The position numbers and the translations under genes were made by a program. From the NCBI GenBank assembly GCA_027922465.2, contig BQMF02000482.1, forward strand, positions 186,001-250,000: 64,000 nt of DNA, in the 5' to 3' direction. The DNA is from Turritopsis dohrnii. Taxonomy: Eukaryota > Cnidaria > Hydrozoa > Anthoathecata > Oceaniidae. The notes below the pieces were generated by a model. That model was not told the DNA's origin. It saw nothing but the letters and a program-made list of their open reading frames with translations, and searched no databases. Of the stretch, positions 13,322-24,388 are shown piece by piece (positions within the stretch are counted from its first letter, which is position 1; every line of letters starts with the position of its first letter).

Positions 13322-13482
13322 AGAGGCGTAGCCAGAGGTCAGTCAAAATTTGTGGAGGAGAGTTAAGTCATTTAGGATAGAAAAGGAAAGCGTGCAAGTA
13401 ACCTAATCGATACTTAAGACTGAAAAGAAATATCATAATGTTGAACTCCTCCAGGTTTTTTTGACTGACCCTAACTACGCCT
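13322..13482. repeat. MITE-like repeat, copy B (GGCGTAG ends)
   Basis: The terminal inverted repeat is about 26 bp: gaggcgtagccagaggtcag at the left, and gaggcgtagttagggtcagt reading inward from the right. It is about 160 bp long and non-coding, and is the better preserved partner of 9710-9870. Confidence 0.75.
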
Positions 13483-13739
13483 CTGCATATAACTTATAAC
13501 TGAAGATTGTCAATACAAGAAACTTGAAGTCGTACAAAAGTACTGTGTATTTTTTTTAATCTAACACACATGACATAATATAGTTATTATATTATATAGT
13601 ATTAAAATCAGTAGAAAGTGTGTGTATGTATGACATAAACAGAAAAATACATAAGTTCTCAGCACAATATTTCGACAGTTAAGTGTCTTTGTCAAGTGCC
13701 TATTTTTAAACTTTTCAAGGTGACCCACATCATTTCTAG

Positions 13740-14680
13740 CTTTGCTATTTTCTGTGGTCTCCTTGTTGTCTTTTTCTATGACGATTTGTATTATATATAT
13801 ATATATGTATTATTTGGTCAAAACCTTTATCAAAACTAATCCAAATACTTTTATGTACTTACCAACGGTTTTTTCTGTTGTTGCAGTCAATTTGTCAGTC
13901 ATAATGATAACTATGGTGGATAACCATATACCCTCCTTATACCCCAGCAGTTGGATTCAGATTGACTCACTCCAGCACTTTATTAGCAGAGCGGCTGGTG
14001 CGGACACAGCATCGCCGCAATATTGTCGTTACCGGTACTTCTTCTTCGCGCTAAAAGAATTCGCAACCCGAATTATTATGATTATCATAAATATTTCCGT
14101 AAATCACAAATTATGATAATCATAATATTTTTTCGCGCGGATCCGATATCGATAAGCTGTTTCCAAACCAACTAATTTCTTTAGCACAAGAGGAAATATC
14201 CTTGGACTCCTTTACATTCCCGATACTAATAGAGAATCTTATGGTTTTAATTCGCTTACAATACTCTCATTACAGCAATGGAATCTCTTTCAACTCAAAT
14301 TCCCCCAATTAAAACTGTCTAAACTCAAACATACCAAATTGAGAGGTTTGCTTACAAACTATTATTTCATTTCTTACTCTAGATCCGATTAGCATGTTGC
14401 TATCTTGCCAAACTTATGTGTAATAAAGAGTCTATTGACGAATGAAAATTGTAAATATTATGATCACGTGGGCATAACAAAAATTAAAAACAAAACTAGC
14501 CTATGTGAATGGTTGCGAAGTTACACAAAATGCATTTCGGGTCTTTTATTTATTAGAACGGCTGTTTTTATCCAAAGAAAGTTATTTTTGTAGATAAACA
14601 AAGTAATTTTATAGGAAAAGAGAAAAGAGATGTGTCACACATTATACCGCATGTTTTCAAGTTACTGTTTTAACAGGGAT
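13740..14680. other. no gene recognised; palindrome near 14074-14130
   Basis: Open frames here have no family signature. An inverted pair attatgattatcataa / aattatgataatcataat lies near 14074-14130 with an 18-nt spacer. Confidence 0.4.
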
Positions 14681-14689
14681 ATCAAAGCG

Positions 14690-14815
14690 AAAACTTACAG
14701 AAGAGTTTATGAGTGGTATTTCAATGACAATTCTGTGGAATATTGGGGCCGTTTGGGAAAAGGAAATAGACAAGTTGTGCTATCATGGGCAGCTTTAGCA
14801 GTTAGGAAAAATTAG
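14690..14815 (+). pseudogene. possible exon of a P2X7 C-terminal-like domain protein
   Basis: The short frame reads TYRRVYEWYFND then WGRLGKGNRQVVLSWAALAVRKN and stops. It resembles the YR...W.HG.LGKGNR..IPSC..W.IR core of the P2X7-type intracellular ballast domain that is widespread in cnidarian and fish proteins. Only about 40 residues are present, and the expected PSC cysteine region is altered to LSWAAL. No neighbouring exons were found. Low confidence. Confidence 0.25.
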
Positions 14816-15535
14816 TCATTATAGGGTTTACATAGACTGAGACAATTTCAAAGTATCTTTGATTTTAATTCCAAATCTTGTTACCAGGTAACCTAATAGT
14901 TATAGTCAGATTCCAGTATTTTCACAAAAAGTTGCACAAAAACCACAATGTTACAGTACAGAAAATGCTTTTAACATTAATGGCGCCCTTACTTTAACTT
15001 GAGAAAATAATTTTCATTATTAGGTAAAAACTAGACAATTTGAGATTTCCGTTCTCTTCTATGAGATGAAAACTTTTATAGCAATCAATTACACATCAAA
15101 TAATGATGCAAACGTGTAAGAATTTGTTGATGGAAAACAAATAAAACTATTAACTATTTAAACTAGCATGTAGCTTTAGCTAAAAATGCCCCCGCGCTCA
15201 AGCATTCCAATTTGTACACGCAGCAAGCTATACATTGCAAGCCTATACAACGGAAACAAAAACAAACAAAGTCTTGTTACTTTTTGTTATCTCTTAGTCC
15301 TATGTCACACTGATGCTAATATACCTTTCAAAAAGTGTAAATAAGGCTTAACAAGTAACATCAGAAAGTATTTGCTACAAACAAAAGAAATGTGTGAACT
15401 AAAACCATGGATACGTATTTTTATAATCAAAATAAGATTAAGATTTTTTAAAGAAATTCTGTAAGAGCCAAAAGAAAAAAAAAACTTTTTCAAAAAAAAA
15501 AATTAGAGCGAAAAATCCTTAGAAATCTGCGTTTC

Positions 15536-15951
15536 AGGGGCTGTTCATATGGAGGTGAGCTGGCCCGGTTAACCGGGCTGGCTCACTTGAATGAGATAAA
15601 ATTCACCCCGCGTTCATATGGCTTTTCTCATCCCACTTAACCGGGCTGGAGAATGTTGTTTACATCACGTGACTAATAAGAGTATTGTTTTTTTATTATT
15701 CGAATTTTGACGCGTGCGCACTTGTCTAAAATCTATCCCACCAAAGCGGGCTGGTGTGTTCATATGAACAAATTTCATCTCACTTGGGTGAGATCCCGGT
15801 CAAATGAAATGAGATCTCACTTAAGTGAGCCAGCCCGCTTTTCATATGAACACAATTTATTTTTATAAAGATTTCTTAATAACAGTGAGATCTCTGCTAA
15901 GTGAGCTAGCCCGGCTAACCGGGCCAGCTCACCTCCATATGAACAGCCCCT
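15536..15951. mobile_element. MITE with about 53-bp terminal inverted repeats
   Basis: Both ends begin AGGGGCTGTTCATATGGAGG and continue into a second palindrome, CCCGGTTAACCGGG. About 50 of 53 end positions match. It is 416 bp, has no coding capacity and repeats GTGAGC/GAGATC motifs inside. No clear target duplication was identified. Confidence 0.8.
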
Positions 15952-16241
15952 CAAACTTTGATTCGAAACAAAACATAGCCAAAGCTTACAAAAAAAAACA
16001 AGAAAAAAATATAAAAATGTTTTATTGATCATGATCTTTGGAGGACAGAAAGAAGAAAAACACGAAGAACGACAATTTGTAGGCTTTCTTGCATACACAG
16101 AAATCCAATTAAAATCTTTAGTCACCCCCCTCAAAAAATTGGTCACTTTTCTTTCTTTCTCCAATTAAAATCTTTTTAAGGCAAGATCCGCCAAAAATCA
16201 GTGCATTGAATAAAATTTATTGAATGAAAGATTTAGAGCTA

Positions 16242-16988
16242 AAGGCCCCATTACACGAAAGAATAATCACGAAGAATAAGGCGATATTTTGAGCGCACCT
16301 GTTATTTTTAAAAGATTTTTTAAAATTCTTTCGTGTATTTTCATATACGAATAAAACTTGGGGGTTTCCACTTTCTTTGTTTCAATATTCTTCACATCGT
16401 GAATTCATTTGAACTGATTCAAATGAATTCACCACGAGAAGAATATTGAAACAATAGGAAAGCATGTGAGTTAATTGTGTTTTGAAATTTAAAGGGAATT
16501 TAAAGAGATGTAAACGAAAAACGAAGAAAAAGTAGTGATTTATGTGACTGCTGAGGAGAAATTTTAGGCAGACTCGTGGTTTTATTTAAAAAATGGATTC
16601 ATGGCAAGCAACAACGGGGCAACAATTGAGCAAGAAAAGTTGTTCCAACGCCATTATCCAAGTCATCACTAAGTGTTAAGCCAAAGTAATAGTAGCACAA
16701 GTGGCAATCATTACTTCTTCTTCTTCATACATCATTGCAAACTCAACTCTTGTAAACACATAACGTACCGCGCGCTCTTTTTGTTTTGATATTTGATTTG
16801 ATTTTTTTAATATTCTTTGAAATTCTCTCGTGTATTTTTTTCAAGAATTATAAAAGAATAATCAACACTGAATTTCTCAAACGTGTTATTCTTAATAAAT
16901 TCCTACGTGTAGATTTTGAAAGAATAAGAAAAAAATTACAAAATATCGTCTTATTCTTCGCGATTATTCTTTCGTGTAATGGGGCCTT
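16242..16988. mobile_element. 747-bp MITE with about 47-bp terminal inverted repeats
   Basis: Both ends read inward as AAGGCCCCATTACACGAAAG, continuing aataatc-cgaagaataag with about 45 of 47 matches. Inner secondary inverted motifs (gaattcatttgaa / ttcaaatgaattc) lie near 16400-16430. Non-coding. Flanks resemble TTAA on one side only, so the superfamily is not assigned. Confidence 0.8.
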
Positions 16989-16994
16989 AAAACA

Positions 16995-18025
16995 TATACA
17001 AAAATGATGGACAAAATTCCAGATTTGAAGCTGTGCTTTGAAATCCTTGTCGTTCACTTCACAAAAACAGAACAAAAGTAATATGAAAAATGTCTAAGCA
17101 ATTTTAGCATACGAACTTCCTAAATAACATAGTATAATATAATAATAAATTAGGAAAATAAACATTCTGTCTCCCACCTACGGTGTCATGCTTTGACATG
17201 GAAAAAAAGCAAAGTCAGCTAATAATTGTATACCACCGTGTAACGTCAACATGAAAGTTGGAGGATGATGATGAAGATGATGATGAACAAAATCGGAAAC
17301 TGACATTCGCCTATCTCGTGAAACTACTATGCCTCCTCGCTCGCTTACGCTCGCTGCGGGGGCAACTAATTCTTGTGAAGCCTGTTTTCTAATAAACGCC
17401 GCTTTTAAAGATGCGGCGTATATTAGAAGGCGGCGTTTATAAGAGGACGGCATTTATTACAAATGTTCTGTCAATAAGTAATACATTAACTCGATTTACC
17501 AATTTAGAATTTTAATTGATCATGGGTTTCAGAATAGTAATCGAGTTAAAAATTAAACCGCTGTATATTCAATTGTATTACATCAGTCAATTAACTCTTG
17601 CTTTTTTTTTGTTGTTTATGACTTTTGGAGGCCATCTACTCTGATTAGTTTTTGGATTGTTTAGGTGGCCTCATTCCGGAAAATTATAAAATTATGGATA
17701 TATTACACTCTTTTCTTTTACTTGCATGGTAAATACGCGAGAAGTAAATTCAAAAATCACATGTTTTCCTTCTTGTACTTCAATTGTGTCCTTTTATTTT
17801 TGTATGATATATCTTAATTTATACCAAATTTTATGATCCAACGGCTCGCTTGTCAATTTGAAAGTGACAAAAGTTTCATAAGGTTCAATGTAGTAAGGCA
17901 GGCAAAATGGATATTTCCTGATTTTGATTTGAAAACATCCTTTTTACTACCAATCACCTTATGCCTACGACTGTATATCTGACCTTATCTTTGTACTTTT
18001 AGATTAATTAGATTTCGGATTGTAT
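16995..18025. other. no gene recognised
   Basis: GC-richer patches around 17380-17450 contain three spaced copies of a cggcgttta-like motif, suggesting an old repeat edge. A short sequence ATGGCATCTGGAAAG|gtaggt at 18030-18044 looks like a first coding exon (MASGK). Its phase does not join the SET exon directly, so its gene is uncertain. Confidence 0.35.
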
Positions 18026-18147
18026 GAAAATGGCATCTGGAAAGGTAGGTTCTAATCTTCTAATCTTTATTAATGAACTGCGAAAATCCGTTTTTCATGC
18101 AGCTTTCTTATAAGCTATGGTACTCTACGTTTAACTCAAGGCTTACA

Positions 18148-18689
18148 ATCGACTCTGTCTAATTCGAACCTCCGTAATTTGATACTCTCTAATTCGATCA
18201 AATTCAAAGTCACCGTCAAATTTCCTTAAGAAACTCTCATAAATGAATCTCCATAATTCGATATTTACTAATTCGATGAACGTTATAATTTGATCTAGAT
18301 TTGAAGTCCCTGCGGAGAAATTCTCTCTCTAACTCTAATTCTCTCTCGATTTTTTGAGTGTATAAAGGCCCTAAGCACAGTTTCGAACCATATACATTAG
18401 TTTTTCCTTCATTCGAATGTTTTATAAGTGCATTTTAAAAGCAAATTTTGTAAAAACAAAGGCATTCGAACTCTAAAAAATACCGTACCAAAAATGCATA
18501 GCCTTAATGGAACTTGATAATGATAACTATTTCCAGAGATCTTAAAAGATTCTTGGAAAAAGTCTTTGATATTCATGCTGTACTGTACGATTTTTACTAC
18601 TTTGCCGCCTAAAAATTCGAATTACAGAGACACTATCTAATTCGATAAAAATTTTATCCCCCGGGAAAATCGAATTAGAGAGAGTCGAC
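18148..18689. mobile_element. MITE-like element with TCGACTCT ends and aattcga subrepeats
   Basis: The left end tcgactctgtctaattcga is inverted at the right end (read inward tcgactctctctaattcga). The motif ctaattcga or its variants recur several times just inside both ends. This pattern is typical of short non-autonomous pogo/Tc1-like elements, but a TA duplication could not be confirmed. Confidence 0.6.
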
Positions 18690-18949
18690 TATTTAATAAC
18701 ATGTAATTGTTTTATATTATGCTAGAGGGTAATATCACGCCTTCGCTTTTTTCATTCACACATGACCGCTGTGATCGCTTTAATCGTTTTAATTGCGTAA
18801 GGTGAAAATAAAAAGAGCATGAAGCTGAAAATACCCGTCCATCTATAAAAACAATCTTTTTCTATTCTTTTTTCTGGTATAAGAAAGATAAGTGATAAAG
18901 GAGTGTGTAGCCTGAAGGAAGAGCATGGCTAAATTACATTATTCATACA

Positions 18950-19050
18950 TTTGACGAGATTAATCTAAAAAAGATTGGGTCCATAGATGATATTCAGTAT
19001 TTTTGAAAGCCAGAAATAAACTTTGTGAATTGTCCGCATAAGATCAGATC
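18950..19050 (+). pseudogene. decayed pseudo-exon of the C2H2 family
   Basis: One frame reads KKIGSIDDIQYF, a stop, then KPEINFVNCPHK. It aligns with EELGSIDAVRMEFRNQKKTYLVSCPFK in the C2H2 gene at the left edge. It lies upstream of the SET exon and carries a stop, so it is a relic. Confidence 0.45.
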
Positions 19051-19583
19051 CTAGAAGCGTATCACAATCAGCCGTGGTAAGATTCCTCTAAGTTTCTTGG
19101 GTACCTTTAGATATTTTCGTGTTGAATGTTTGCTAGCAAATATATCCCTAAAATGTAACACGACACACCTAGGGTTGGCAATAGATGTTTAAAATGTCCA
19201 GTCTGTAAAAGAAGTATATCGCACAATTATTAACAGAAGTACTGTGTTAATAATTCTTGGTCTCGATTATTAATCAAAGATGTCGATCATAATGAAAGAT
19301 TAATGACAGATTACTCTGGTCATTGCATCTTTGAAATTAGTATTAATCCCATTTTGACTCTAGGGTGATATTTGACTAAGGTGTTTATTTTTCAAAAATC
19401 TGTTTATCTATTTCTTTTGTTGTTAGAGAGTAAAGCGATAATTGATACCCAAAAAAAATTCTCCTCCACAAAGTTTGAATATGTCTGTATCCGCCTATTC
19501 AGTGATAGTTTCCTTCTTGTTACTTTTATTTTGATGTCTTAAAAAAATTAAAATAAAACTAAATGATTGAAATTTCATTTAAG

Positions 19584-22500
19584 GGTATGGTATTTTTGCA
19601 GAACACACGTTCACAAAAGGCAAATTTCTATTGGAGTATCCAGGCGAGCTAATTTCTTCTGCCGATGGTAGAGCACGACAAGAGCTGTACAGCGAATCAG
19701 ATGAGAACTTTTTGGTTTTTTTTCAATAAATTATGGTAATTAGTTAAACTTATTAGTAATAAGTATTTCTTGTCGAAATGGCCGTGGTTTCCGATCGAGT
19801 AAAGTTTACACAAAAAGTAAATAAAATATTAGAATTGGAAAGAGTAATTATAAATAATCTTTCTAGTATTGACGCTACACACGCTGATCGACTGGGAAAA
19901 TACGTGAATGACAGCGCTATAGTTCATTCTAATTGCAAGATGCGCCCCCTTCTCTTCAATGATCGCACATATTTCTGTCTGTTTGTATTGACAGACACAA
20001 TTCCGTGTGGTACAGAGTTACGTTACTCTTATGGAGAGTGTGGCTTACCATTGAGACAGGTAAATTTTGAATTTTTGAATTTTGTGCATTAAATGTTGTC
20101 ACGCTAATTTTATCACTACATATTTCTCAAATACAATAGTGGCAATGGACTGGTAACCTAGTCTACAATTAAGTTTAATCTATCACTATCATTCTTTAGG
20201 ATGAGACTACTAAGAAACCGTTTCAAATGTCCTTGAAAGCCTCTCAGGTAAGACTATTTACTATTGTTGAAGTATTTTTATCAAGTAGTATTTCTAAGTA
20301 CTACGAAGTTATATATGCACACATACCTAATAGGTTTTATCAAATATTGCGTCTTCGCCTCACGCTACAAGCAAACAAGGGAACAAACAGGTATTTTTAG
20401 ATTGATTCATGGTAAAATCCAGTCATTGCATTTTACTTAAATTTTGTAAATTTTCCATTAGTTAATTTCGGTTGAAATGACCATGTCAAATCGTCCAAGT
20501 GAACAAACGAAATTAGCAGATGAGGTACGTGATGATTTCTGTTACAGCTCTGTTTTCTTTAATAAAAACACCCAATCAACTGAGACACTATTATTACAGC
20601 AACGTAAAATGAGGTAGAAGTTCTATTTGACTTTAGGACACCCGTGGTGGAGTAAGTATTTAAAATACCCGTGGTTTCTCCTCCTACTACTACTACTCCT
20701 CCAAGTTATGAACGTTTTCGTGCAGCGTTTACATGACATCGTTGCCGAATTCGCAAATTTGGGCAAATTAAGACTTCCAGTTGACCAATTTTCATGAAAA
20801 TTTGCACAGAGCACAATTGAAAGGTGCTGATTTCGAATTTGACAATGATTTTGCCAGGTTTGACTAAAATTGTCCAATTTAGGCCAAATTTGGACCAAAT
20901 TTCGAAAGTTCTTCAATTTTCATAAAAATTTGCACGGATCACATTTGAAAGGTGCTGATATCAAATTTGACAATGATTTTGTCAGGTTTGACTAAAATTG
21001 GCCAATTTAGGCCAAATTTGGACCAAATTTCGAAAGTTCTTCAATTTTCATGAAATTTTGCACGGATCACATTTGAAAGGTGCTGATTTTGAATTTGCCA
21101 GTCATTTTATTAGATTTGAACATAATTTGGTAATTCGGCAACGTTGTATTTTTGAGACTAAATATGCATCGTTGTGTTACGTCCTGAAGTCTTCAAGCCA
21201 TGCGGCTTCTTGTTAAAATTTAATTTTGTCGTTTATCTATGTTGCAATGATTTTCAGATTCTAGATTGGTCTTCTTACTCAAAAATCAAATTGGTTGGGG
21301 AAGGCAGATTCGCACGAGTCTTCCATGGAAAAGACAATGGTGGACAGAACGTAGCGCTAAGGATTCTAAAGCTTAACGAAACAGCTGCCATTAGCAATAA
21401 AAAGTTAATAAATGAAGTTCGAATTCTGAGATCTATAACTCATCCCAATGTTGTATCTTGCAAAGGACTGTTATTGGGCAACGAAAAAGCATTTGTAATG
21501 GAGTGGTGTCAGATTTTTGTTCATGATGGCTTTGAGAATGTTTCTGTTCATTCGCTTTACGGCTTGATACAAACTTTGGATGAAAGCTTTCCTTTTGATG
21601 TAAAACTACGGTGTCTTCTTGATGTCAGCTCTGGCTTATGTTTTCTTCATAAGAAAGGTGTTATCTCAGGAGATTTAAAACCTGCGAACATTCTCACAAC
21701 TACTGATACAGATAACGCTATTTGTTTCAAAATAGCCGATTTTAGCACTGCAACATTGAATCGACATTCTACCTCATCAATGGCTACCTCGTGCAGAAAC
21801 AATGATCTTGTTTACAGTTTACATTATCTTGCTCCTGAGCAAGTTTCTACCACGTACACAGTTATGAGTTCATTGTCATCCCCAATGGATATGTTTGCGT
21901 TTTCAATTCTTGCGTATGAGGTTCTATATCCAGAGTGCCCGCTTCCTGTCTATATTTCGCCAATACAACATCTGCAGGCCATCAAAAATAAATGGCGTCC
22001 CGTGATTCCAAGTACGACAGATCATCGTAAAAAACTTACTCGTACGTTAGAGTCTTGTTGGCACGAGATTCCCAGTTTGAGATGGTCAGCTGAAAGAGTG
22101 CACGAAGAGCTAAAAATAATAGAAAAGAATGTATGTCTAGTAAAATTTGAATTTCATAATTTAATATCTGTGGGTGTACGATTAAAATTATTTTTGTTTT
22201 GTTTAGATTACTGATGAAGCTGCTGGTAAGTAGCGAGTGAAGTTTTTGCCTTTTTGAAATCTTATTGATTAGAACTCTTATTGAATGTACCGATTACATT
22301 AAATTTAAAAGTTTTAGTTACGTTATAAAGCCTAAAACCATAGAAGAAAAAAGTATCAGTTCGGTTTTTTACATAACCTATATACAGTGGAACCTCTAAT
22401 AGCGGTCACTTTGTGGGACCCAGCTTAGTGGCCGTTGCATTAGAGGTGACCGATGTATGGAGGTTTCATATGAATATACTTTTTTTATCAAAGAGGCTGG

Positions 22501-23011
22501 TCGGGAGAGGTGGAAGGGGCATAAAGAATGATTCATGATCAAAATAAACACAACATTATTGAGCCTAAGTGCTTCAAGTCGTAGTGTGACAATATTCAAA
22601 GCACTTACTATAAGTGCTTCACAAAAGTTGTTCAAATCATCTACAACAGATAAGGCTGCTCGACTTGACTTTATTTTTGTAAATAATCATTGTAAATAAC
22701 AATTTTTTTATTTTTCCTCTCATTTGCTTGCATAAAGATTTTTTTTGACCGTTGATAGAGGTAAAATTAGATATTGGGACAATAGAAAGTGGCCGTTTGG
22801 CCGTTGATTGGAGGTGACCGATGTATGGAGGTTTTTTTACAACAGTTTGACAATAAATTCGGCAGGGACTGCTTTTTCTGGCCGCTTATCAGGAGGTGAC
22901 CGATCTATGGAGGTGACCATTAATAGAGGTTCCACTGTATTCGACTATCTTCGAAGTTCATCTTGTTATGCAGGCTCTGAAGTATTTGACAAATCCATAA
23001 AAGTTTATTAA
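19584..23011 (+). CDS. SET-domain (KMT5A-like) plus kinase-like domain protein, multi-exon
   Basis: Exons: 19584-19735, 19867-20059, 20200-20247, 20334-20390, 20462-20524, 21258-22130, 22207-22225 and 22974-23011 (stop TAA). The first two encode a SET domain: GYGIFAEHTFTKGKFLLEYP, DATHADRLGKYVND, then SNCKM and ELRYSYGECGLP (cofactor pocket and Tyr loop). Three phase-0 microexons encode a Ser/Thr/Gln-rich linker. The 873-nt exon is a whole kinase fold: GEGRFARV loop, VALR in place of VAIK, LHKKGVISGDLKPANIL, DFS in place of DFG, and YLAPEQV. The catalytic Asp and Asn remain, but the beta-3 Lys is Arg and the DFG Gly is Ser, so activity is doubtful. A T8 run at 19716-19723 shifts the SET frame by one base; seven Ts would make the junction canonical. 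Upstream exons are missing. Histone-lysine methylation is inferred from the family. Confidence 0.65.
20755..21130. repeat. 128-bp tandem repeat, three copies
   Basis: The phrase ttgcac(a/g)ga(g/t)caca(a/t)ttgaaagg recurs at 20803, 20931 and 21059, a constant 128-bp period. The array lies in the intron just before the kinase-like exon and is non-coding. Confidence 0.85.
22385..22937. mobile_element. pogo/Tc1-like non-autonomous element, TA target duplication
   Basis: The ends CAGTGGAACCTCTAATAG and, read inward from the right, CAGTGGAACCTCTATTAA are flanked by TA at 22383-22384 and 22938-22939. Inside, the motif gaggtgaccgatgtatggagg occurs near both ends. It is 553 bp with no transposase. 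It sits in the last intron of the SET/kinase-like gene, 36 bp before the terminal exon. Confidence 0.8.
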
Positions 23012-23029
23012 ATCCATTGGACAGTTGCA

Positions 23030-23835
23030 TATCTTGAAAGAGTTAATGATCTCAGCGGTAGTTATAATACGTATTATAGATTTCCAATGTATATCAAGAA
23101 GTATTCCAGATGTGTATGAAGTCTTTGCAGAAAAAAAGTTAGTTGTGGAGTTGTGAAGAAACTTATCTTATAGAAGCTGTTACTTTTACTTGAAATGTCA
23201 TTGTTATTCCTCATTCAAGGTTGCCATTACATAGAAAGGATGAAGTGACTAGAACTCGTTTTGACGTGGAAAACGAGTTGAATCAAATTTCCTAGTGTGC
23301 ATCAGTTATTGTTAGATATAAACTTTTGTTATTATTGAAGTTCATATAGAATATAAAAGTAGAACAGTTTCTTAAAATTGTATACATTGATTTTCATAGT
23401 TAATGAAGTAATCATTTTGCAATAGGTTGTCAATAATTAAATTTTAAGCCTAATTGAAAGTGAAGTGCGTATTGCTCTTCTCTTCCGATAACCAGTTTGT
23501 TTTACTCGCAACGAGATTAAGGGCTGCTTGTGAACATCAAGTTTGATAAAACCATTAAAATCATGTAATGAAATTGTTTAACCATTCCCCTTGAACTACT
23601 CTCTCATAAATGACCCTTGAACCATATTTACATTACTTTTTTGGGAGATGCAATCAAGTGGGTTTACTATACATTCAGTTACTTTAATAAAAAACACAGG
23701 AAGCCTTTTATGTAATACCTGCCGCGATAGGTGAAAAGTCTGTTTAAACGCTACGTGTTGAACTAGTCAACAAGTTGTGCTCTAGTTTTCATTGTCCTAA
23801 TGAGCCCTCTGAACATTGATAAAGTTTCATCTTTA
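23030..23835. other. no gene recognised
   Basis: Presumed 3' flank of the SET/kinase-like gene and 5' flank of the next. No long frame or family motif was seen. Confidence 0.4.
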
Positions 23836-23836
23836 G

Positions 23837-24388
23837 ATGGGTACTAAGGATCAAGTTGTTAGTGAAAGTGGCCCTACTGCGGAGGCACGAGATGAGGTAT
23901 TGTTATGTATTCATAAAGAACTGGCTTTACTTGCAGTCTAGGTGAAGTTGACAAAAACGTTTTTATAACTGGACGATACGATTGCGAAACATTGATTAAT
24001 TTAATCTGTTTCATCTTTAGATGGGTGCTAAGGAACAAGTTGTTAGTGAAATTGGCCCTACTGCGGAGGCACAAGATGCGGTATTGTTATGTATTCATAA
24101 AGAACTGGTTTTACTTGCAGCCTAAGTGAAGTTGACAAAAACGTTTTTATAACTGGACGATACGATTGCGAAACATTGATTAATTTAATCTGTTTCATCT
24201 TTAGATGGGTGCTAAGGAACAAGTTGTTAGTGAAAGTGGCCCTACTGCGGAGGCACAAGATGCGGTATTGTTATGTATTCATAAAGAACTGGCTTTACTT
24301 GCAGCCTAGGTGAAGTTGACGAAGCCGTTTTCATAACTGGAAGCTAATGACGATTGCGAAGCATTGACTTACTTTATATATTTATCAA
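23837..24388 (+). repeat. 184-bp tandem repeat carrying a 60-nt exon, three copies
   Basis: ATG-starting exon copies at 23837-23896, 24021-24080 and 24205-24264 are spaced exactly 184 bp. Each has a tttag acceptor and a gtattg donor, is 60 nt long and is phase 0 on both sides, so copies can be added without frame change. They encode MG(T/A)K(D/E)QVVSE(S/I)GPTAEA-like 20-residue blocks. Confidence 0.9.

Noticed and set aside
13742..14116. 124-codon frame with hydrophobic N-terminus
   Set aside because: No family motif; composition follows AT-rich DNA and the frame crosses a palindrome.
15536..16988. hAT or piggyBac assignment for the two MITEs
   Set aside because: Neither an 8-bp nor a clean TTAA duplication could be found on both flanks.
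18030..18044. MASGK mini-exon as the start of the SET gene
   Set aside because: Its phase-0 donor does not join the phase-1 acceptor at 19584; an extra exon would be needed and none was convincing.
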